64,000 nt of DNA from JAJDGF01 sp031549325 (GTDB lineage Bacteria > Bacillota > Clostridia > Christensenellales > Aristaeellaceae): the NCBI GenBank assembly GCA_031549325.1, contig JAVBQA010000030.1, positions 10,795 through 74,794 of the forward strand, in the 5' to 3' direction. A program made the position numbers and the translations under genes. Of the stretch, positions 9,680 through 17,690 are shown piece by piece; the first letter of the stretch is position 1; each line of letters begins with the position of its first letter. A model generated the notes under the pieces. It ran no database searches, had not been told where the DNA came from, and saw nothing but the letters and a program-made list of their open reading frames with translations.

Positions 9680-12600
9680 TTGCGGTTAAAAAAGCTGGAA
9701 ATCTATGGGTTTAAGTCCTTCGCGGAGCGCACCGAGATGACGTTCGAGGATGGCATCACCGGCATCGTCGGCCCCAACGGCTGCGGAAAGAGCAACATTT
9801 CCGACGCCGTGCGCTGGGTGCTGGGCGAGCAGAGCGCCAAGACGCTGCGCGGCGCTAAGATGGAGGACGTCATCTTCAACGGCACCGAGAAGCGCCGCAA
9901 GTTGTCGTACTGCGAAGTCATCCTGGTGTTCGACAACGAGAGCCGTTCTCTGCCCATCGACTTTTCCGAAGTGGCCGTGGCGCGCCGCGTGTACCGGAAC
10001 GGCGACAGCGAATACTCCATCAACCAGAGCCCCTGCCGGCTGAAGGACGTCATCGAGCTGTTCCGCGACACGGGCATCGGCAAGGAGGGCTACTCGCTGA
10101 TCGGCCAGGGCCGCATCGACGAGATCCTGTCCGTCAAGTCGGAGGACCGCCGCCAGATCTTTGAAGAGGCCGCGGGCATCGTGAAATACAAGGTCCGCAA
10201 GAACGAGGCCGAGCGCCGCATCCAGAACACGCGCGACAACCTGTCGCGCGTGGAGGACATCCTGAACGAGCTGAACATGCGCATCGAGCCGCTGCGCCAG
10301 CAGAGCGAGGACGCGCGGGAATACCTGCAGCTGACAGGTGAACTCAAGCAGCTGGAGCTGAACGTGTTCCTGACGCGCAGCGAGCGCTACACCGAACGCC
10401 TGCAGGAGCTGCACCAGTCGTTCGAGGCCATGCAGAAGGCCATCGCCGAGGCGGACGCCCGCGAGGCCGCCTTGACCGAGCGGCGCGACGCGGCCCAGGA
10501 AAACCTGATGCTGCTCGAGGAAGAGGCCGCTCAGGGCCGCGACGCCGTGCAGGGGATGATCCAGAAGGTCGAGGCGGGCGAGGGCGCGGTGTCGGTGCTG
10601 AAGGAGCGCATCGCCGCGCTCGAGCGCGACCACGAGCGCCTGTCCGCCGACTTCGAGGCTGCCCAGCAGGGCGAGGGCGGCGTGGACAAGCAGCTGGAGC
10701 TGCTGAAGGACAGGATTGAGGTCGAAGGCGCTGAGATCGAGTCGGCCCGCGCGCAGCTCTCCGTGGACGAGGAGGAGCTCAGCAAGCGCGAGGGCACGCT
10801 GCAGCAGAGCGAAGAAAAGATCGAGCAGCTCAAGCAGGCGCTGATCGACACCATGAACCGCATGAGCGACGTGCGCTCCGAGCAGGCGCGGCTGACGGCC
10901 ATGCAGGATGCGCTGACGGCGCGCATCGCCTCGCTGAAGGAAGAGGAGCAGGAGGGCGAGACCGATCGCGGCGGGTTTGACGAGCGCGTGCGCGAGGCCG
11001 ATGGGCGTTACCAGCAGGAGTTCAGCCAGAAGCAGGAGCTGGAGTCGCTGGTTTCCCGGAGCGTCGAGCGCGTCAGGCAGCTGGGCGAGCACACGGAGGA
11101 ACTCAATGAAAAGGTGAAAACCCTCACCGCACAGCGCCAGGAGCTGGCTTCCCGGCTGCGCGTGCTGGAGGAGATGCAGCGCGACTACGAGGGCTACCAG
11201 CACTCGGTCAAGAACGTGCTGATGCAGGCCAAGCGCACCCAGAACTCGGGCGTGCACGGCGTGGTGGCCAATCTGATCAACGTGCCCAAGGACCTGGAGC
11301 GCGCCATCGACATGGTGCTGGGCGCGGCGCTGCAAAACGTGGTCGTCGACCGCGAGGAAGACGCCAAGCGCATGATCGACTACCTGCGCGGCAACCACTT
11401 AGGGCGCGCCACGTTCCTGCCGATCAGCGCGGTGCGCGGGCGCACGCTGGACCCGGGCGAGCGCAAGGTGCTGTCCATGCCCGGCTGCGTGGGGCTGGCG
11501 TCCGAGCTGATTAAGTACGACAAGACCTACCAGGGCGTCATCGAGAATCTGCTCGGGCGCACCGTGGTGGCCAAAGACCTGGACAGCGGCATCGAGATCA
11601 TGCGCGCCGGGCGGCACCAGTTCCGTCTGGTGACCCTGGAGGGCGACGTGATGCACTCGGGCGGCTCCATGTCGGGCGGCAGCGTGCAGAGCCGCGTGAC
11701 CAGCCTGCTCTCCCGCGAGCGCGAGATCGCCGAGCACAAAAAGTCGCTGGAGCAGGCGCTGCGCGAGCTGGAGCTGGCCCAGGCGGAGCTGTCGAAGATG
11801 GACGAGGAGCGCGGCCAGCTGAAGCGCGAGCGCGGCGAGCTGTACGACCGGCTGCACCAGCAGGAGATCGCCTGCGCGCGCGAGGAGGCCCACCTGAAAG
11901 CCGCCCAGGGCGAGCTGAATGCCCACCTGGAGCGCAGCTCCCGCGTGCTGGGCGCCCGCGCCCAGCTGGAGGAACAGCTGAACGACGTGCACAAGTCCCT
12001 GCAGGGCCTCAGCGGCCAGCAGGGCGACGAGCAGCAGCAGCACCAGGACAGACAACGGCAGATCCAGGCGCAGCAGGCGCTGCTCTTCGAGCTGAGGTCC
12101 GACGCCGCCAAGCTGCGCGAGAGTGTTACCGGCAGCCGCGTCACGCTGGCCGCGCAGGAGCGCGGGCTGGACGCGCTGACCGCCGACCACAAGCGGCTCA
12201 CGGATCAGCGGTCCGACATCACCCGGCTGCTCAGCGAGAACAGCGGGCTGCTGCTCAAATGCGAGCAGGAGCTGTTGGCCGGGCGCGTGCAGCTGCAGCA
12301 GGACGTCGAAAAGCTGGACGCCGGCAAGCAGCAGCTGGAAGCAGCCCGCGAGGTGTTCCGCGAGATCGAAGAGCGGCGCATGGGCGCGCAGGCCAGCATC
12401 AAGCAGCTGGGCGACGCGCTTGACCAGCTGCGCACCGAGACCGATGACTTCACCGAGCGCTGCCACCGTGCCGAGATGCAGATATCCCGCGTGGAGGGCG
12501 AGTTTAAGCAGCTCACCGACCGCATCTGGGAGGACTACGAGCTGAGCTACGAAGGCGCGCAGCAGTATCGCGAGGAGGGCTTCATGCTGGCGGACAGCGA

Positions 12601-13246
12601 GAAGCGCATCAGCCAGATCAAGTCGCGCATCCGCGAGATGGGATCGGTCAACGTGGCGGCGGTGGACGAGTACCGCCAGACCTCCGAGCGCTGGAGCGAG
12701 CTGAACACCCAGCGCGACGACCTGCTCAAGGCCGAGCTGGACCTGCAGGGCATCATCGAAGAGCTGGTGCGCAAGATGGAGAAGCAGTTTACCGAGCAGT
12801 TCCAGCTGCTCAATGCGAACTTCCAGCAGACGTTCGTGCAGCTGTTTGGCGGCGGGCAGGCCGAGCTTCGGCTGGTGGATCCCAAGGACGCGCTGGGCAG
12901 CGGCATCGAGATCGTGGCTCAGCCGCCGGGCAAGAAGCTGCAGCTGCTGAGCCTGCTGTCAGGCGGCGAGCGAGCGCTGACGGCCATCGCGATCCTGTTC
13001 GCGATGCTGCGCCTCAAGCCCACGCCGTTCTGCTTCCTCGACGAGATCGAGGCCGCGCTCGACGACGCCAACATCGACCACTACGCCGAGTTCCTGAAGG
13101 ACTTCGCCCGGAAGACCCAGTTCGTCGTGGTCACCCACCGCAAAGGGACCATGGAGCGCTGCGACGCGCTCTACGGCGTGGCCATGGAAGAGAAGGGCGT
13201 GTCGCGCCTGGTGTCGGTGCGGCTGGGCGAGGCGCAGGCGATGTAG
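9680..13246 (+). CDS. smc: chromosome segregation protein SMC
   Basis: 1188 residues. Walker A is GPNGCGKSN (31-39). Long coiled coils flank a hinge at about 505-680 (EMQRDYEGYQHSVKNVL, HSGGSMSGGS). The C-terminal head has the signature LSGGERALTA near 1090 and Walker B CFLDEIEAALDD near 1117. The start is TTG at 9680 with GAGGAG upstream. It forms the condensin complex with ScpA (present at 33081-33797) and ScpB (not in the window), organising newly replicated DNA. It lies 50 bases after rnc and upstream of ftsY. Confidence 0.97.
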   Translation: MRLKKLEIYGFKSFAERTEMTFEDGITGIVGPNGCGKSNISDAVRWVLGEQSAKTLRGAKMEDVIFNGTEKRRKLSYCEVILVFDNESRSLPIDFSEVAVARRVYRNGDSEYSINQSPCRLKDVIELFRDTGIGKEGYSLIGQGRIDEILSVKSEDRRQIFEEAAGIVKYKVRKNEAERRIQNTRDNLSRVEDILNELNMRIEPLRQQSEDAREYLQLTGELKQLELNVFLTRSERYTERLQELHQSFEAMQKAIAEADAREAALTERRDAAQENLMLLEEEAAQGRDAVQGMIQKVEAGEGAVSVLKERIAALERDHERLSADFEAAQQGEGGVDKQLELLKDRIEVEGAEIESARAQLSVDEEELSKREGTLQQSEEKIEQLKQALIDTMNRMSDVRSEQARLTAMQDALTARIASLKEEEQEGETDRGGFDERVREADGRYQQEFSQKQELESLVSRSVERVRQLGEHTEELNEKVKTLTAQRQELASRLRVLEEMQRDYEGYQHSVKNVLMQAKRTQNSGVHGVVANLINVPKDLERAIDMVLGAALQNVVVDREEDAKRMIDYLRGNHLGRATFLPISAVRGRTLDPGERKVLSMPGCVGLASELIKYDKTYQGVIENLLGRTVVAKDLDSGIEIMRAGRHQFRLVTLEGDVMHSGGSMSGGSVQSRVTSLLSREREIAEHKKSLEQALRELELAQAELSKMDEERGQLKRERGELYDRLHQQEIACAREEAHLKAAQGELNAHLERSSRVLGARAQLEEQLNDVHKSLQGLSGQQGDEQQQHQDRQRQIQAQQALLFELRSDAAKLRESVTGSRVTLAAQERGLDALTADHKRLTDQRSDITRLLSENSGLLLKCEQELLAGRVQLQQDVEKLDAGKQQLEAAREVFREIEERRMGAQASIKQLGDALDQLRTETDDFTERCHRAEMQISRVEGEFKQLTDRIWEDYELSYEGAQQYREEGFMLADSEKRISQIKSRIREMGSVNVAAVDEYRQTSERWSELNTQRDDLLKAELDLQGIIEELVRKMEKQFTEQFQLLNANFQQTFVQLFGGGQAELRLVDPKDALGSGIEIVAQPPGKKLQLLSLLSGGERALTAIAILFAMLRLKPTPFCFLDEIEAALDDANIDHYAEFLKDFARKTQFVVVTHRKGTMERCDALYGVAMEEKGVSRLVSVRLGEAQAM

Positions 13247-13337
13247 CAGGAACGGGGGACGGCCTTTGGCGGCAACTTCTTGAATGAAGTTGGATCGAGA
13301 ACTTTAAGCTTGTCATCTGAAAAAACGTACTAAGATG

Positions 13338-13380
13338 GGGCCTGGGGACGAGTCCCCAGCGGGGCACGGGGCAGGGCCTC
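13338..13380. repeat. REP-like G/C palindromes before ftsY
   Basis: GGGGACGAGTCCCC followed by GGGGCACGGGGCAGGGCC, a palindromic unit related to those at 30180-30232. It lies within the smc-ftsY gap, just before the ftsY ribosome site. Confidence 0.5.
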
Positions 13381-13399
13381 GCGCCAACGGAGGTATAAG

Positions 13400-14296
13400 A
13401 TGGGTCTTTTTGATCGGATCAAGCAGGGCCTGACCAAGACGCAGAAACAGGTCACAGCCCAGATAGACCAGCTGGAGCTGGCATACGAGAAGATTGACGA
13501 CGGGTTTTGGGATGAGCTCACGGATATCCTGATCCTGGCGGACGTGGGGGTCAAGACGGCGGAATCGGCGGTGCGCCAGCTGCGCGAGCGCTGCAAGGCC
13601 GAGAAGGTGGACAACGCGCACCAGGCGCGCAAGATGCTGCGGGAGATCCTGTCCGGCATCATGGACGCCGGCCCGATGCAGCTCACGTCGCCCATGGTGC
13701 TGCTGATCATCGGCGTGAACGGCGTTGGGAAGACCACGTCCATCGGCAAGCTGGCCACCCGGTTCAAGACGGTGGGGCGGCGGGTCGTGATCTGCGCGGG
13801 GGACACGTTTCGCGCGGCGGCGGCCGACCAGCTGCAGGTGTGGGCCGAGCGCGCGGACGTGCCGCTGGTGCGCCAGAACGAGGGCGCGGATCCGGCGGCG
13901 GTGGTGTTTGACGGCATCCAGGTGGCCAAAGCCCGCCATGCCGACATCCTGGTCGTGGACACCGCGGGCCGCCTGCACAACAAGGCGCACCTGATGGAAG
14001 AGCTGAAAAAGATTGCGCGCGTGGTGGGCCGTGAATATCCGGAGGCCTCGATCAAGGCGCTGCTGGTGATCGACGCCACCACCGGCCAGAACGGGCTCGC
14101 CCAGGCGCAGGTGTTCAAGGACGTGGCGGACCTGGACGGCATCGTGCTGACCAAGCTCGACGGCACCGCCAAGGGCGGCATCGCCATCGCGATCCGCAGT
14201 GAGCTGGGCCTGCCGGTCCGCTACATCGGCATCGGCGAGCAGCTGGACGATTTGCAGCCGTTCGAGGCAAAAGAGTTCATCGAGGCGATTTTCTAG
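13400..14296 (+). CDS. ftsY: signal recognition particle receptor FtsY
   Basis: 298 residues. It has an N-domain and a G-domain with G1 GVNGVGKTTS (105-114), DTFRAAA, DTAGRL and TKLDGTAKGG. The long acidic N-terminal region of E. coli FtsY is missing, as in many Gram-positives. It receives ribosome-SRP complexes at the membrane and hydrolyses GTP together with Ffh. GGAGG precedes the ATG. Confidence 0.96.
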   Translation: MGLFDRIKQGLTKTQKQVTAQIDQLELAYEKIDDGFWDELTDILILADVGVKTAESAVRQLRERCKAEKVDNAHQARKMLREILSGIMDAGPMQLTSPMVLLIIGVNGVGKTTSIGKLATRFKTVGRRVVICAGDTFRAAAADQLQVWAERADVPLVRQNEGADPAAVVFDGIQVAKARHADILVVDTAGRLHNKAHLMEELKKIARVVGREYPEASIKALLVIDATTGQNGLAQAQVFKDVADLDGIVLTKLDGTAKGGIAIAIRSELGLPVRYIGIGEQLDDLQPFEAKEFIEAIF

Positions 14297-14319
14297 GACA
14301 ACTTGCGCAAATACAGTGA

Positions 14320-14354
14320 ATCGCAGAGCCCTCCGCAAAAGGGGGCTCTGCGAT
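14320..14354. terminator. hairpin between ftsY and cysK
   Basis: A perfect 12-bp stem (14320-14331 with 14343-14354, loop of 11) lies between the convergent stops of ftsY and cysK. The trailing T-run is weak, so it may act as a barrier or mRNA 3' end in both directions. Confidence 0.55.
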
Positions 14355-14403
14355 TGCGATTGTCAACAATCCATCCGAGGGCGGCTTTGAAAGGATGCCC
14401 GAA

Positions 14404-15327
14404 TCACACATAGCCGGGGGTGGACAGATACCGATCCCCCGTGTCCGGCAGCACCACGCAGATCAGCTTGCCCTCAAACGCCGGTTCCATGGCCAGCTGC
14501 GTGGCCGCCCAGAGCGCCGCGCCGGACGAGACGCCGCACAGCAGCCCCTCGGTTCGCACCAGCAGGTGGCAGACGGCAAGCGCGTCCGCGCCGGGCACGC
14601 GCACAACCCGGTCGAAGACCGTCGTGTCCAGCGTCTGCGGCACAAACCCCGCGCCGATCCCCTGCAGCGGGTGCGGGCCCGCATCGCCGCCCGACAGCAC
14701 CGGCGAGGCGTCCGGCTCGGCCGCGATCACCTGGATTTTCGGGTTCATTGATTTCAGATAGCGCCCCGCGCCGCTGATCGTGCCGCCCGTGCCCACGCCG
14801 CACACCAGCGCGTCCACCAACCCGTCCGTGTCGCGCCAGATCTCGGGGCCGGTGGCTTCAAGGTGCGCCCTGGGGTTGGCCGGGTTCTCGAACTGGCTGG
14901 GCATGAACGCGCTCAGCTCCCGGGTCAGCGCGCTGGCCTTTTCGATCGCGCCCTTCATGCCTTGCTTGCCGGGCGTCAGCACCAGCTCCGCCCCGTAGGC
15001 GCGCATCAGGGCGCGACGCTCCTCGCTCATGGAATCGGGCATCACGAGGATGGCGCGGTAGCCGCGCACAGCCGCGATCCAGCTCAGCGCGATGCCGGTG
15101 TTGCCCGACGTGGGCTCCACGATCACCGAGCCCGGGCGCAGCTTGCCCTCGGCCTCGGCGGCTAGGATCATCGAAAGCGCAGCGCGGTCCTTGACGCTGC
15201 CCGAAGGGTTCAGCATCTCAAGTTTTCCAGCAAGCCGCGCGCCCGCGCCGGCTTCCGCGGCATATCGCGACAGCATAATCAGCGGCGTGCGCCCGACCAG
15301 CTGATCCAGTGACGTATAGATGTTCAT
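14404..15327 (-). CDS. cysK: cysteine synthase A (O-acetylserine sulfhydrylase)
   Basis: 307 residues. The PLP Lys is K46 in NPSGSVKDRAA, with the phosphate loop PTSGNTGIAL and the C-terminal GVSSGAALWAA. It makes cysteine from O-acetylserine and sulfide in the cytosol. GGGAGG lies upstream of ATG 15325-15327. It follows the Rrf2 gene by 73 bases on the same strand, a gap that holds a terminator-like hairpin. Rrf2-family proteins control cysteine or Fe-S genes, so this is a likely regulator-target pair. Confidence 0.95.
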   Translation of the reverse strand: MNIYTSLDQLVGRTPLIMLSRYAAEAGAGARLAGKLEMLNPSGSVKDRAALSMILAAEAEGKLRPGSVIVEPTSGNTGIALSWIAAVRGYRAILVMPDSMSEERRALMRAYGAELVLTPGKQGMKGAIEKASALTRELSAFMPSQFENPANPRAHLEATGPEIWRDTDGLVDALVCGVGTGGTISGAGRYLKSMNPKIQVIAAEPDASPVLSGGDAGPHPLQGIGAGFVPQTLDTTVFDRVVRVPGADALAVCHLLVRTEGLLCGVSSGAALWAATQLAMEPAFEGKLICVVLPDTGDRYLSTPGYV

Positions 15328-15344
15328 GGCAAAACCTCCCAAAT

Positions 15345-15377
15345 AAAAAAGAATCAGGGCAGGCACAGCGCCCGCCC
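15345..15377 (-). terminator. terminator or attenuator between rrf2 and cysK
   Basis: On the minus strand, an 8-bp stem with one mismatch (15370-15377 with 15357-15364) is followed by TGATTC and six T (15345-15350). It would lower cysK expression relative to rrf2 unless readthrough occurs. Confidence 0.45.
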
Positions 15378-15400
15378 CGTTGTCGGCTGTAAATCGAGAG

Positions 15401-15823
15401 CTACTTGGCGGCCTTCCGCTCCCGTTCGAGCAAATCGGCCAGCGTGACCGAGTCCACCACCTGCTTGATCGCTTGATCCAGCTGCTCATAGAGCTTCAGC
15501 GGCACGCAGTGCTCGCAGCGCGCGCAGCGGTTGGGGTCGTCCTCCAGGCACGCCACCGGGGCCAGGCTGCCCTCGGTCAACCGGAAGATCATGCCAGTGG
15601 TGTAGGCCTCGGGCGGCTGGGTCAGCCGGTAGCCGCCGTGAGGGCCGCGCGTGCTCTTGACATAGCCCACCCGCGCCAGCATCGTGATGATCTGTTCCAG
15701 GTATTTTATGGAAATGTGCTGGCGTTCAGAGACCTGTTTGAGCGAGATATACCCCCCGTCGTCATGGCTCGCCAGGTCGAGCATCAGCCTGAGTGCGTAG
15801 CGACCGCGCGTTGAGATTTTCAT
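15401..15823 (-). CDS. Rrf2-family transcriptional regulator (IscR/CymR type)
   Basis: 140 residues. The winged helix-turn-helix begins MKISTRGRYALRLMLDLA and includes ISIKYLEQIITMLARVGYV. The cysteine cluster ACLEDDPNRCARCEHCV near residue 95-110 could bind an Fe-S cluster as in IscR, whereas CymR senses CysK directly. GGAGG precedes ATG 15821-15823. It is upstream of cysK, and an inverted repeat lies just before its own -35, suggesting autoregulation. Confidence 0.9.
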   Translation of the reverse strand: MKISTRGRYALRLMLDLASHDDGGYISLKQVSERQHISIKYLEQIITMLARVGYVKSTRGPHGGYRLTQPPEAYTTGMIFRLTEGSLAPVACLEDDPNRCARCEHCVPLKLYEQLDQAIKQVVDSVTLADLLERERKAAK

Positions 15824-15873
15824 TTGTTTCCCTCCATCTCGCTGTGGCGGTAAGGGTGCTGCTGAATGGCCCA

Positions 15874-15923
15874 ATTATAGCGATTTAGCAGGGCAAAGTC
15901 AATTACCTAGTGGGGTATAGGTA
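15874..15923 (-). promoter_or_regulatory. rrf2 promoter with candidate Rrf2 box
   Basis: The minus-strand -35 TTGACT (15897-15902) and -10 TATAAT (15874-15879) are 17 bases apart. Just upstream lies the inverted repeat TACCTA-8-TAGGTA (15904-15923), a good candidate operator for the Rrf2 protein. It is also close to the divergent promoter at 15948. Confidence 0.7.
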
Positions 15924-15947
15924 TTATTTAACATGTGTTGTTCCGCT

Positions 15948-15976
15948 TTGACAGCGCGGGGCGGATGTGCTATGAT
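15948..15976 (+). promoter_or_regulatory. promoter of the PLP decarboxylase-family gene
   Basis: TTGACA (15948-15953) and TATGAT (15971-15976) with a 17-base spacer. The expected transcript starts near 15983, which leaves a very short leader before ATG 15993. Confidence 0.8.
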
Positions 15977-15992
15977 TTCCGGGGTGATGACG

Positions 15993-17426
15993 ATGGAAGA
16001 GGAACGATCGCTGCTGTTTGAGCTGGAAAAATACGCGCAAGGCGGCGTGACGCCGATGCACATGCCCGGCCACAAGCGCAACGCGCGGCTGCTGGGCGGC
16101 GGGTTTCCCTGGGGCCTGGACATAACCGAGATCGAGGGCTTCGACGACCTGTGCCAGCCGAGCGGCATTCTCAGGGAATCCATGGATCGCGCGGCGGCCA
16201 TTTACGGCAGCCTGCGCACCTTGTTTTTGGTGAACGGCGCGAGCGGCGGGCTGCTTGCCGGCATCCGCGCCATGACCAGGCGAGGCGACACGGTGCTGCT
16301 CGCCCGGAACAGCCATCTGGCGGTGTACCACGCGCTGGAGCTCTGCGGGCTGCGGGCAGTGTACCTGCGCCCGCCCACGGACGAGGCGTTCGGCGTTTTG
16401 GGCAGCGTGCCGCCTGCTTCGGTGGAGCAGGCGCTTTCTGCCCACCCGGAGATCAAGCTGTGCGTGATCACGTCGCCCAGCTACAGCGGCGTGATCAGCG
16501 ACATCGCGTCAATCGCGGAAATCCTGCACGCACGGGGCGTTCCGCTGCTGGTGGACGAGGCCCACGGCGCGCACCTGCCGTTTTCCGGGGATTTTCCGCT
16601 CAGCGCGATCCGCTTGGGCGCCGACCTGGTGGTGCACAGCCTGCACAAGACGCTCCCCAGCCTGACCCAGACCGCGCTGATCCACGTGCTGTCGGAGCGG
16701 GTGGATCAAAATGAGCTGGCGCGCCAGCTGCACATCTTTCAGACCAGCAGCCCGTCTTATGTGCTGATGGCGTCGATTGACGAGTGCCTGCTGTGGATGC
16801 GCGAGCGCGGCGAGGCGCGGATGCGCGCGTATGGGGCGCGGCTGGCCGCGTTTGACCGCAAGGTTTCGGGGCTTCGGCGCCTGCGGGTGCTGTGCCACGG
16901 CACGGACAGCCTGAAAAGCCATCCGGGCATCTTCGCGTTTGACCCGGGCAAGCTGCTGATCTTTGGCATGGACGGCGCGCGGCTGATGCGGTTGCTGCGG
17001 GAGGATTACGGCTTTGAGCTGGAGATGAGCGTTGGGGACTGCGCGCTGGCCATGACCAGCCTGTGCGACGAGAAGGGCGAGATCGAGCGGCTGGCCGAGG
17101 CGCTCTTGGAGATCGAGAATGATCTTGTGGGCCCGGTCGCGCCGCCCAGCGCCTGGTATGACCTGGCCGCGCCCGAGGCCGTGATGACCATCAAGCGCGC
17201 GCTGGAAGCCCCCGGTGAGCGCATTGAAACCGCCGGGTGCGCGGGGCGCGTGGCGCGGGAGTACGCCTGGGTGTACCCGCCGGGCGTGCCGCTGCTGGCG
17301 CCGGGCGAGCGGATCACGGAGGCGCTGGTCGAGCGGCTTGCGGGGCTGTGCGCTCAGGGCGCGCGGCTGCGCAGCACCAGCGGATGGCTGCCGGATGCGC
17401 TGGATACTGTTAAATTCGACGCATGA
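15993..17426 (+). CDS. Orn/Lys/Arg decarboxylase-family PLP enzyme
   Basis: 477 residues of the fold-I PLP family of basic amino-acid decarboxylases. Features are THMPGHKR-like text (TPMHMPGHKRNA), FLVNGASGG, SPSYSGVISDI, LLVDEAHGAHLPF and the PLP Lys in HSLHKTLPSLTQTA. The substrate (arginine, lysine or ornithine) cannot be assigned. Earlier in-frame starts would lie on or before the promoter -10, so ATG 15993 (GGGGTG 6 bases upstream) is preferred. It is divergent from the rrf2-cysK pair. Confidence 0.85.
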   Translation: MEEERSLLFELEKYAQGGVTPMHMPGHKRNARLLGGGFPWGLDITEIEGFDDLCQPSGILRESMDRAAAIYGSLRTLFLVNGASGGLLAGIRAMTRRGDTVLLARNSHLAVYHALELCGLRAVYLRPPTDEAFGVLGSVPPASVEQALSAHPEIKLCVITSPSYSGVISDIASIAEILHARGVPLLVDEAHGAHLPFSGDFPLSAIRLGADLVVHSLHKTLPSLTQTALIHVLSERVDQNELARQLHIFQTSSPSYVLMASIDECLLWMRERGEARMRAYGARLAAFDRKVSGLRRLRVLCHGTDSLKSHPGIFAFDPGKLLIFGMDGARLMRLLREDYGFELEMSVGDCALAMTSLCDEKGEIERLAEALLEIENDLVGPVAPPSAWYDLAAPEAVMTIKRALEAPGERIETAGCAGRVAREYAWVYPPGVPLLAPGERITEALVERLAGLCAQGARLRSTSGWLPDALDTVKFDA

Positions 17427-17429
17427 GCA

Positions 17430-17459
17430 TTGACAGCGCATGCGTGAAACCGTTATGAT
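17430..17459 (+). promoter_or_regulatory. promoter of scfA
   Basis: TTGACA (17430-17435) and TATGAT (17454-17459) with an 18-base spacer, 35 bases before the SCIFF start. Confidence 0.7.
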
Positions 17460-17494
17460 GTATAGGATGACACGACCAAAGGAGCTGTAAGAAA

Positions 17495-17635
17495 ATGAAG
17501 AGAATCATCACCCTCGAAACCCGCGAGATGGACCAGAAGTCCGGCGGCTGCGGCGAGTGCCAGACCTCGTGCCAGTCGGCCTGCAAGACCTCCTGCGGCG
17601 TCGCCAACCAGCAGTGCGAGCAGTGCGCGGAGTAA
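17495..17635 (+). CDS. scfA: SCIFF ranthipeptide precursor with an extra cysteine
   Basis: 46 residues. The core reads GGCGECQTSC, QSACKTSC, then GVANQQCEQCAE. This is the 'six cysteines in forty-five' peptide found across Clostridia, in which a radical SAM enzyme forms Cys-to-Thr thioether links. Known members end after the sixth Cys; here a seventh appears in EQCAE. GGAG lies upstream of ATG 17495. The maturase follows after 55 bases, separated by a terminator that should give more peptide than enzyme. The mature peptide's role is unknown, although quorum-type and metabolic effects have been proposed for ranthipeptides. Confidence 0.95.
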   Translation: MKRIITLETREMDQKSGGCGECQTSCQSACKTSCGVANQQCEQCAE

Positions 17636-17648
17636 CATGCGAGAAAAG

Positions 17649-17676
17649 CGCCGCGTAAGCGGCGGTTTTTCTTTTT
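17649..17676 (+). terminator. terminator/attenuator between scfA and scfB
   Basis: A 6-bp G/C stem with a GTAA loop (17649-17654 with 17659-17664) is followed by GTTTTTCTTTTT. It ends 14 bases before the scfB start, so scfB depends on readthrough from the scfA promoter. Confidence 0.75.
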
Positions 17677-17690
17677 GGAAAGGATTAGCG

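Noticed and set aside
9686..12466. Two long minus-strand open frames (570 and 355 codons) opposite smc
   Set aside because: They are shadows of the SMC coding sequence, with low-complexity Leu/His/Ala/Gln composition and no family motifs.
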